From a virus, in IMG/VR virus record IMGVR_UViG_3300021959_000538, positions 1 to 20,187 of that record: a stretch of 20,187 bases of DNA. One strand, given 5' to 3'. Position 1 is the stretch's first letter; every line of letters starts with the position of its first letter. Position numbers and translations under genes: made by a program. This document shows, in pieces, positions 13,951 to 20,187 of this stretch. The notes under the pieces are model-generated. The model had not been told where the DNA came from and ran no database searches. It saw nothing but the letters and a program-made list of their open reading frames with translations.

Positions 13951-14252
13951 TGTCCACGAGACAGGTTACACGGGTCTATTTCCCGAACCCGCCAGAACAG
14001 TACACGCAACGCAGTTTAGCGGCTGTACAGCAGGCTTACGAGCAGTTGGTCCGTCAGTTACAGAACCCTGGGGACGAGCGTTTGACCAATCTGACGCTGA
14101 CCGCCCTGCAATCGGGCAGTGATCAGGGCCTTGCGCCGGGGGACGTGTACGAAAAAGACGGTTTTTTGAAAGTAGCTTTAGCGGATAAGCCCAACGTGGC
14201 GGGTGTTTTAGGCACCACGGCCCTGGGCTCAGTGACTGTGGTCATAACTTGA
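13950..14252 (+). CDS. Small nozzle-partner protein ending in a repeat-like GSVTVVIT
   Basis: The product is 100 aa from GTG 13950, which overlaps the nozzle stop by one base. Residues 1-45 (RQVTRVYFPNPPEQYTQ, helix, NPGDERLTNLTL) and 60-85 are a pattern I recall immediately after the nozzle-like gene in marine phages. The last 17 residues (VAGVLGTTALGSVTVVI) match the 22-aa repeat core of the protein at 6727-8082 (VTGVQGTTALGTATAEA). The neck protein at 2119-2424 ends with the same GSVTVVI. It is probably a small tail-tip or nozzle-closing component. No membrane segment or Cys. Confidence 0.82.
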   Translation: MSTRQVTRVYFPNPPEQYTQRSLAAVQQAYEQLVRQLQNPGDERLTNLTLTALQSGSDQGLAPGDVYEKDGFLKVALADKPNVAGVLGTTALGSVTVVIT

Positions 14253-14353
14253 TATAGTGGCAGTATTTTGAGAGTGTTGGTAGAATCCCATATACGTTGC
14301 ACTCCTGCGGAAACAGCTTCCTACTTTTCAGGTCAGTGGCACTTAATTGGTTT

Positions 14354-14361
14354 AGGTGAGG
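14354..14361 (+). promoter_or_regulatory. Shine-Dalgarno site AGGTGAGG
   Basis: AGGTGAGG precedes ATG 14366 by 4 nt. It supports ATG 14366 over the adjacent TTG 14363, which leaves only 1 nt. It ends the 113-nt gap after 14252, the longest gap in the window; I see no clear promoter or terminator there, only a weak GGAA-ACAGC-TTCC hairpin. Confidence 0.55.
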
Positions 14362-14365
14362 CTTG

Positions 14366-16216
14366 ATGTCTGATACAATCCCATACACACGTCCAACTTC
14401 GTTTGAAGTCCCTGAAGGCGGCCTTGCGTCTTTTCTTACAGCTACCGTAGGTGATTGGGCAGATGAAAGTCTTCCAGAAACGGGTATTGCGACGGCAAAA
14501 GCGGCGGCTGATCAGTTGGCTGAGTACGGCCGGTACGAAGACACGTACATGGTTCACGCCGCAGAAGGCGAGACTGTCGTCCCAATGGCGGTCTTTGACG
14601 AAAACCCTAAGCTCCGAGCGTCTCTCTTTCGACAAATGCGTAGTATGGGTATTGATCCTGACCGCTACGTCGTTGGTAATGAGCTTAATTCAATAAACCC
14701 GGTCACCGGGCAACCCGAATTCTTTTTGAAAAAGCTGTTCAAGGGCCTGAAGAAGGCTGTCAAGTCGGTCGTCAAGGTCGTCAAGAAAGCAGCTCCTATT
14801 ATTCTAGGCATTGGCCTTAACATGATTCCGGGCCTTGGCGCGATTGCAGCCGGGGCCTTGAGCGGTGGTATTTCTAGCCTTGCTGCTGGCGGTAACTTTA
14901 AAGATGCGCTCAAGAGTGCCGCCATTGGCGGGGCCTTGGGTGGCTTGTTTAAAGGCGTGCAGGGCGGTATTCAAGCCAAGCAAGCGGGCGATACGTTTGT
15001 TTCGGGGTTTGGCGAGGGCGTAAGACGCGGCTTACCTGGGGCAGAACTTGCTGCACAGAAAGCGGGGGAGGCTGCCGTAGCTCAAGGTCTGAAGGACCAA
15101 ACGGCTATGCTGGCTGATATTGGTGTACCCGGCGCGCCGACCACAGAGACCATACTTCGAACCACGGGCGCGCCTGCCGCTAGTACGGCGTCTCAGGCGG
15201 CCCAGACCGCAGCTAGATTGCCTCCAGCAAACGTTCCTTCTATAACCGCAACTCCCGCAGCGGCAACGGCTGCGGCAGCACCGGTAGTCACGCTAGGCAC
15301 ACAAGCCGTTGACTCTGCAATATCGGGAGCTAGTGGGGCCGCTGGAGTTAGAAGAACGCCTTCCGAACTAGAATTATTGCAAACCGGTCCGCAACAACCG
15401 GCACCGGTTGCTACTGCACAAGTACCGGGCGGTTTAGTTACTCCAGAAAACGTCCCCGCAGGCTTTAGACAATCTGTCAAAGACGCTTTTACTTCCGAGG
15501 GTGGCACGTTTATAGAGGACATGAAGAAAGCCTTCTTGCCTCGTAGGGTTACGGCTGCGGACTATCTACCTAAAAATGTTACTGCCGAACAAGCGGCTAA
15601 CATGGCCAGTAATGTTCCGGGTCAGTCTTTGTTAGAAGCCGCTGAGGCAGCCGCTTCTTCTGCCAACGCCGCCGCAGGTTTGACCGAAGGCATAGGCGGT
15701 ATGGTCCGTCAGTTTGGTCCCGGCTTTGCCGCAGGCACAGGCATCCTCGCCGCCACAGGCGGTTTTGAGCAGCCTGAGATGGAAATACCACAGCCGTATG
15801 GTGGCGTGACCGGGAAGCAGTTGCTTGATGAAAATCCCGAATTATACAGAGCCGGACGTGTTCAGTACGCGGTCCCCGGCACAACGACCACGGCCGCTGC
15901 CCCTACTACGGTTTACACGCCATATGTTCAGTTGCCCAGGGCACAGGTTGCACAACCGGCGCAGCCCGTCATGGTGTCCGCACCGATTATTAGGCAGGCT
16001 GCCGATGGCGGAGCCATGACCAGAGAAAATTTCCCGCGTCAAAACGGGGCTATAGATGGTCCTGGAACGGGCACCTCTGATGACATCCCGGCGATGTTGA
16101 GCGATGGAGAGTTTGTATTCACTGCCAAGGCAGTACGCGGTGCTGGGAACGGCAGCCGAGACAACGGCGTCCGTAAGATGTACCAAATAATGAGACAATT
16201 TGAGAGCGTAGCGTAA
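14366..16216 (+). CDS. Large Ala/Gly-rich virion protein, candidate ejection protein
   Basis: The product is 616 aa. Residues 59-118 (DTYMVHAAEGETVVP, DENPKLRASLFRQM, YVVGNELNSINPVTGQPEFF) are a module I recall as conserved in marine phages. Residues 119-142 are a Lys-rich amphipathic helix (LKKLFKGLKKAVKSVVKVVK) and 143-176 a hydrophobic Gly/Ala segment with MIPGLGAIAAGALSGGIS: together they look membrane-active. Residues 205-530 are Ala/Pro/Thr-rich linker and helix. The C-terminus carries ADGGAM at 546-551 and GPGTGTSDDIPAMLSDGEFV at 565-584, a motif family I recall from marine phage virion and tape-measure-like proteins. An internal or ejected protein that inserts into the host membrane is the best inference. 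The next gene overlaps by one base. Confidence 0.8.
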   Translation: MSDTIPYTRPTSFEVPEGGLASFLTATVGDWADESLPETGIATAKAAADQLAEYGRYEDTYMVHAAEGETVVPMAVFDENPKLRASLFRQMRSMGIDPDRYVVGNELNSINPVTGQPEFFLKKLFKGLKKAVKSVVKVVKKAAPIILGIGLNMIPGLGAIAAGALSGGISSLAAGGNFKDALKSAAIGGALGGLFKGVQGGIQAKQAGDTFVSGFGEGVRRGLPGAELAAQKAGEAAVAQGLKDQTAMLADIGVPGAPTTETILRTTGAPAASTASQAAQTAARLPPANVPSITATPAAATAAAAPVVTLGTQAVDSAISGASGAAGVRRTPSELELLQTGPQQPAPVATAQVPGGLVTPENVPAGFRQSVKDAFTSEGGTFIEDMKKAFLPRRVTAADYLPKNVTAEQAANMASNVPGQSLLEAAEAAASSANAAAGLTEGIGGMVRQFGPGFAAGTGILAATGGFEQPEMEIPQPYGGVTGKQLLDENPELYRAGRVQYAVPGTTTTAAAPTTVYTPYVQLPRAQVAQPAQPVMVSAPIIRQAADGGAMTRENFPRQNGAIDGPGTGTSDDIPAMLSDGEFVFTAKAVRGAGNGSRDNGVRKMYQIMRQFESVA

Positions 16217-17376
16217 TGGCTGACGGCGTAACTACCCAGATAGTACAAGAAAACCCGGACATCGAGGCGTATCGCCTTGGTCTTTTGGCGGATGTTCAAG
16301 ATTTAGTTCAGCAACGTATCGCCGCAGGCACGGATGCTCTTCCTCCGGGCTATCAAGTAGCGGGTCTGAGTGATCTGGAGAAGTCGGCTATAGCTCTGGG
16401 ACAGCAGGGCGTTGGGTCTTTTCAACCCTTCCTACAAGGCGCAACAGGTCAAGTCTTAGCCGGACAGGAGGCTTTGCAGCAGTTTGCTTTGCCCACCTTA
16501 CAGCAGGGTCAGGCCACTCTAGCCGAAGCTCAGAAGCTGGCACAGCAAACTCGCGACGTGCCGTATGAGTTTCAGGGTGCTGCGGGTGAGCTTCTTTTAG
16601 GTTCGACGGGAACTTATGATCCTTCTATAAATTACCAGCAGTTCATGAGTCCATACACCGAAGAGGTGGTGGGACAGACACTCCAAGACATTGCAGACCA
16701 GGGCGCGCTTCAGCAACAGGCACAAGCCGCGCAGGCCGTGTCCCGTGGGGCTTTTGGCGGGTCGCGTCAAGGCATTATGGACACTGAGCTGGCCCGTAAT
16801 GTTCTTAGGGAGCAAGCTAGAGCAGGCGGTCAACTGCGCGCACAGGGCTTTGAATCTGCCCGGCAGGCGGCACAACAAGCCTTTGAACAGTCTCAAGCAC
16901 GCCGACAGGCCGCCGGACAAGGCATGGGTCAGCTAGGTCTGCAATACGGACAGCTTGCCCAGCAAGACGTAGGTCAGCTACAGAACATAGGTATGGGCTT
17001 AGGCTCTCTCGGCACCGCAGCCGGGGGCCTCGGCACACAGATCGGTTCTCTTGGTCTCCAGCAAGCGGGACTAGGCGAACTGGGACAAGCTTTAGGCCGA
17101 CAAGATATCGCTACCTTGACCGGGCTAGGCGGCCTCCAACGCCAGAACCAACAAGCTGGCCTGGATGCTTTACGACAAACTCGCGTAGAGCAGTTGGCCG
17201 CCCCTTATCAACAGTTTGGCTTTTTGTCTGACATATATCGTGGCACGCCAAGCTCGCAAGCCACTGTGACCAGCACGGCTAATCAACCGCCGTCCACGGC
17301 ACAACAAGTATTAGGCTACGGCATAGCCGGACTGGGCGCTTTGAGTGGCGCTAAAACAGCGGGATTAGGATTCTAA
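16216..17376 (+). CDS. Gln/Ala/Gly-rich virion protein with SPYT and GAFGGSRQG motifs
   Basis: The product is 386 aa; its start overlaps the previous stop by one base. Residues 1-125 are helical. A YQQFMSPYTEEVVGQTLQDI segment at about 140-159 is followed by a Gln/Ala-rich helix and AVSRGAFGGSRQGI at 174-187, a combination I recall from marine phage internal virion proteins. Residues 190-235 are Gln/Arg-rich helix, and 236-325 hold loose repeats such as LGSLGTAAGGLGTQIGSLGLQQAGLG. The C-terminus is a hydrophobic Gly/Ala stretch (YGIAGLGALSGAKTAGLGF). Long helices with few aromatics and a soft hydrophobic end fit an ejected or internal core protein. Function is not proven. Confidence 0.78.
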   Translation: MADGVTTQIVQENPDIEAYRLGLLADVQDLVQQRIAAGTDALPPGYQVAGLSDLEKSAIALGQQGVGSFQPFLQGATGQVLAGQEALQQFALPTLQQGQATLAEAQKLAQQTRDVPYEFQGAAGELLLGSTGTYDPSINYQQFMSPYTEEVVGQTLQDIADQGALQQQAQAAQAVSRGAFGGSRQGIMDTELARNVLREQARAGGQLRAQGFESARQAAQQAFEQSQARRQAAGQGMGQLGLQYGQLAQQDVGQLQNIGMGLGSLGTAAGGLGTQIGSLGLQQAGLGELGQALGRQDIATLTGLGGLQRQNQQAGLDALRQTRVEQLAAPYQQFGFLSDIYRGTPSSQATVTSTANQPPSTAQQVLGYGIAGLGALSGAKTAGLGF

Positions 17377-17377
17377 G

Positions 17378-20187
17378 ATGAACATTCAAAACGTAAGTCC
17401 GCTACAGAGTTTGTTGGATCAAATGACAGTGCGCCAAAACGATCAAATAGGGTCTGCTGGAGCACTTACTATGGCTCCCTCGTCTACCCCTTCCACTCTT
17501 GGAGCGAATACACCAGCTTCGATTGTGTCAAATATATCTGGGGATGTAGATGGATTGCAAACGGCACTAAATTTATCTGCCAATAATTTGCGCTCGGTAG
17601 CTTCTGGGTTAAGTGACTCAGGAGGAAACTCATCCGGGAACCCATTTGAAACTCTGGCAACACAATTGGGTATTGCTGGTTTAGGAAAACTTAAATCCAA
17701 TAACGCTACAGAGTTTGCTGACGGTGGGGCCGTCAATAATGTTTATAAAAGACCAATGTTTATGCAGCAGGGTGGGGTCGCTCCTAGCCCGATGCCCGCG
17801 GCTCAAGCGGTGTCTGGCGACATGGCCGCGCAGTTGCAGGCCACAGAGCAGATGGCTTCTCAAGAGATGGAAGCCGCCGGAGCCCAGTATGTCGACAACA
17901 TGGTATCTGGCCTGGACAACGCCGAAGACACTGAAGAGGTGATTAACGCGATCCGAGGTAACGAAAAGCCTATTCAAGACCGGTATCAGGAACTGGCCGG
18001 TATCGTGGGCTTACAAGATGCACAATCCACACCAGAGTCTGTTCTGGCGTTGGTTCAGCCGACTATGATGATGACCGAAGAAGGTGCGATGGACACCGGT
18101 ATCGGTGAGTTGGTGCAGAACCTGACCGGTGACATTGCTATGGAAACCGACACAGGCGAGCCGACTGCCATGGGTCAAGGCATTGGTGAGTTGATGATGG
18201 GCGCATCCGAGCCTGTTCAGCAGTATGCCAACGGTGGCATTGTGCAGAAGTTTCAAGACGGTGGATACGCCCAGCTTTTGCAGGGTTTTACGCCTATGAC
18301 GGACTACTCACCTGCTCAGTTGCAGACAGAGTATCAAGCTAGGTTGCCTCTGTACGAACAGCTTTTGGGCGATACAGCAAACCGTCAGAAGCAAGCGCAG
18401 TCGAAGCTGTCTTTTGATATAGCAAAAGCCGGTCTTGCTCTGGCCTCCGGCGTAGACCCCACTACTGGTCAAACTATGACCGGCCAACCTCTTGGGGCTC
18501 AGATAGCCCGCGCCGCAACGCCCGTGGCCCAGTCTGCCCAAGAGGCAGGTCAAATGGTAGCAGAAGCAGGCAGGGGCGCTAAAGTAGCGGCTTTGCAGGC
18601 AGCAGAACAGGCACAACAAGCACGTTTAGAGCAAGTTGGGCGTGAGCGCGCCGGGTTACTAGATATTGGCGGCCGAGGTTTTCTTCAGGCGAGCGAGCAA
18701 GCGTTTAGAGGCGAGCAGCTAGGCTTAGATCGTTCACTTCAAAGAGAATTGACGCAAAGCACACAGGATCATGAAACTGCTCTACAAGATCAAAGAGTAA
18801 ATCTTGAAAGAGATATGACTGAGCTTAGAGAAAGTGGCGCCATGGAGCGTTTGCTTGCAGACAATCGAGCGCGATCTCTGTTGCAAGACAAGCTAGGCAC
18901 TCAAGCCATTGATCAAATAGAAACTCGCGGCGCAATAACCACGGCTATAGCAGAATTAGATGCCGAAACTCGTCTTCAGCTTCAAGAAATTATTGGTGAA
19001 GATGCCATGGATCGCCTTATAAAAGAAGGCGAGTTAAACAAAGAAATATTTGAACTAGACACCGCGCGTCAAATTAACTTACTGGAACTTAACTTTGAAA
19101 ACCAGATGGAAGAGTTGGGTGTTCGACAAGCGCATGACATGGATAAGTTTAGCCAGCAGCTAGAAGTTGAAAAAGAAAGAATGGATCGTCAACTGGGCGG
19201 TGGCGGTGGCTTCCTTGGGTGGTTTGAAACTCCAACGGCCGCTGAATTGGCCGTAGAAAACCAGCGATTCATGCAGGATTACCAGAACAGACAGCTTTTC
19301 CTTAATGATCAGTATCGCACAGCAGACATAGCCTATAAAAACCGATTAGCGGACTTGGAGGCTCAAGGCGTTACGGACAGAAGAGAGATTGAAATGGCCA
19401 CTTTATCGGCCAGACAGACAATTGCGGCACTAGAAAACTTGCAAAAGTCCCAGTTCTCTTTTGGTAACACTCAGCAAGGCATTCTCAATGATTTGATTTC
19501 AAATCCTAGAGTCTTGCAGGGCTACGCAACAGGTAATTTAAATCCTAGTATGCAAAGTTATATGGAAACGGCAATCACTACACTGGCCACGCCAATTACG
19601 TCCTACAACCCGATTACAGGTGAAACTGAGACTACAACGCCTAGAATACCTAGAGCTTTACAACAGGCTTTGTCCATGCGCCGGGATGCAGGTCTGCCCG
19701 CTCCTTTTGCGAAGGGCGGGGAAGTCCAAAAAATGCAGACCGGCGGCGTTCCCGGCAGCGATTACAGCGCAGTCTTTGAAGCATTTGGTCTGGGACCCGA
19801 GCAACAAACTGTTGGAGAAGAGGACATTCAGCTCCCTGGACGAATCGTAGAGCCGGGCGTGGATTTAACCCAGGGCACCGGCTTGCTACGTGGCCCACGA
19901 GAAGCTGTTCGGGCAGCTTCTTCTTACGCAAAAGAATTGGGCGGTTTTGATTACGAGCCGGTTTTTGGCGAAACCGCAGAGGCCACGGCGCAGCTAACTA
20001 CATTAGGCAACGTCACACAGAGGTTTATTCGTGAATCTGTGGGCGGCCGAGCGTTAAAGGATGAAATCCAGGCTTTAGCAGAGGAGCTGGCAAAGCCCGA
20101 GGGTATCCAGACCAGAGAGCGCACTTACGAAAAATTAGTAAACATGCGTAATCAGTTGATGGAAATCCAGGATTTTGCAATTTCTAT
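17378..20187 (+). CDS. Very long helical virion protein, open at right edge
   Basis: ATG 17378, one nt after the previous stop and 7 nt after AGGA, opens a frame without a stop to the window end: at least 936 residues. Residues 1-110 are Ser/Ala/Gly-rich. Glycine pairs sit at 116-117, 132-133, 286-287, 295-296, 780-781 and 789-790. About 140-280 is an acidic Met/Glu-rich region with SVLALVQPTMMM; I recall related proteins (ESVLALVQP) from marine phages. About 330-700 is mostly Gln/Glu/Arg-rich helix with coiled-coil character. YANGGIVQKFQDGG at 283-296 and FAKGGEVQKMQTGG at 777-790 are near-duplicates. An ejection or tape-measure-like protein is likely; the missing C-terminus prevents more. 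Reverse frames here are shadows. Confidence 0.85.
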   Translation, partial: MNIQNVSPLQSLLDQMTVRQNDQIGSAGALTMAPSSTPSTLGANTPASIVSNISGDVDGLQTALNLSANNLRSVASGLSDSGGNSSGNPFETLATQLGIAGLGKLKSNNATEFADGGAVNNVYKRPMFMQQGGVAPSPMPAAQAVSGDMAAQLQATEQMASQEMEAAGAQYVDNMVSGLDNAEDTEEVINAIRGNEKPIQDRYQELAGIVGLQDAQSTPESVLALVQPTMMMTEEGAMDTGIGELVQNLTGDIAMETDTGEPTAMGQGIGELMMGASEPVQQYANGGIVQKFQDGGYAQLLQGFTPMTDYSPAQLQTEYQARLPLYEQLLGDTANRQKQAQSKLSFDIAKAGLALASGVDPTTGQTMTGQPLGAQIARAATPVAQSAQEAGQMVAEAGRGAKVAALQAAEQAQQARLEQVGRERAGLLDIGGRGFLQASEQAFRGEQLGLDRSLQRELTQSTQDHETALQDQRVNLERDMTELRESGAMERLLADNRARSLLQDKLGTQAIDQIETRGAITTAIAELDAETRLQLQEIIGEDAMDRLIKEGELNKEIFELDTARQINLLELNFENQMEELGVRQAHDMDKFSQQLEVEKERMDRQLGGGGGFLGWFETPTAAELAVENQRFMQDYQNRQLFLNDQYRTADIAYKNRLADLEAQGVTDRREIEMATLSARQTIAALENLQKSQFSFGNTQQGILNDLISNPRVLQGYATGNLNPSMQSYMETAITTLATPITSYNPITGETETTTPRIPRALQQALSMRRDAGLPAPFAKGGEVQKMQTGGVPGSDYSAVFEAFGLGPEQQTVGEEDIQLPGRIVEPGVDLTQGTGLLRGPREAVRAASSYAKELGGFDYEPVFGETAEATAQLTTLGNVTQRFIRESVGGRALKDEIQALAEELAKPEGIQTRERTYEKLVNMRNQLMEIQDFAIS

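Noticed and set aside
14253-14365. Possible promoter (TATAGT at 14253-14258, TAGAAT at 14281-14286)
   Set aside because: Neither has a convincing -35 box at normal spacing, so the match is at chance level in this AT-rich gap.
16597-18619. Reverse frames and short forward frames at 16597-16936 and 17443-18619
   Set aside because: They overlap the two long forward genes that run uninterrupted here and show no family pattern.

Overview
The window is the virion-structure region of a tailed double-stranded DNA phage. Every supported gene lies on the + strand, packed end to end with 1-8 nt overlaps (ATGA, TAATG, TAGTG junctions). There is no host gene, tRNA, rRNA, integrase or IS element. Protein families and gene order look like uncultured marine phages with a podovirus-like neck: head-tail adaptor proteins, a P22 gp10/nozzle-like protein, and large helical proteins that could be ejected. 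Assignments rest on remembered family patterns and visible motifs; no search was run.

Layout. (1) 1-1454: the tail end of one gene, a DUF1415-like protein, and two very basic Lys/Gly proteins, one histone-H1-like and one with an EF-hand-like loop. (2) 1451-3068: a neck block of two adaptor-like proteins flanking a small conserved protein. (3) 3162-11333: an adhesion cassette of about 8 kb. It holds a small virion protein, a 931-aa tail fibre, a tail-assembly-chaperone-like protein, a protein made almost wholly of 17 tandem 22-residue repeats followed by five 11-residue repeats, a zinc-ribbon miniprotein, a second fibre, a polyglycine adhesin and three small conserved proteins. (4) 11346-12028: two membrane-associated small proteins. 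(5) 12028-14252: the nozzle-like protein and its small partner. (6) 14366-20187: three large Ala/Gln/Gly-rich proteins, the last open at the right edge. They are best explained as internal or ejection proteins, or as tape-measure-like proteins.

How it fits together. The adaptors and nozzle would build the neck and tail tube, the fibres and glycine-rich adhesin would find the host, and the right-hand helical proteins would leave the capsid and line or breach the envelope. The basic proteins at the left could bind packaged DNA.

Most notable are: an indel-free 17 x 22-aa repeat protein whose repeat core reappears as the C-terminus of the nozzle partner and, more loosely, of the small neck protein; a fibre duplication kept at protein level but heavily recoded at DNA level; a recurring double-glycine motif in basic and ejection-like proteins; and a cationic helix plus hydrophobic glycine-rich segment in the 616-aa protein.
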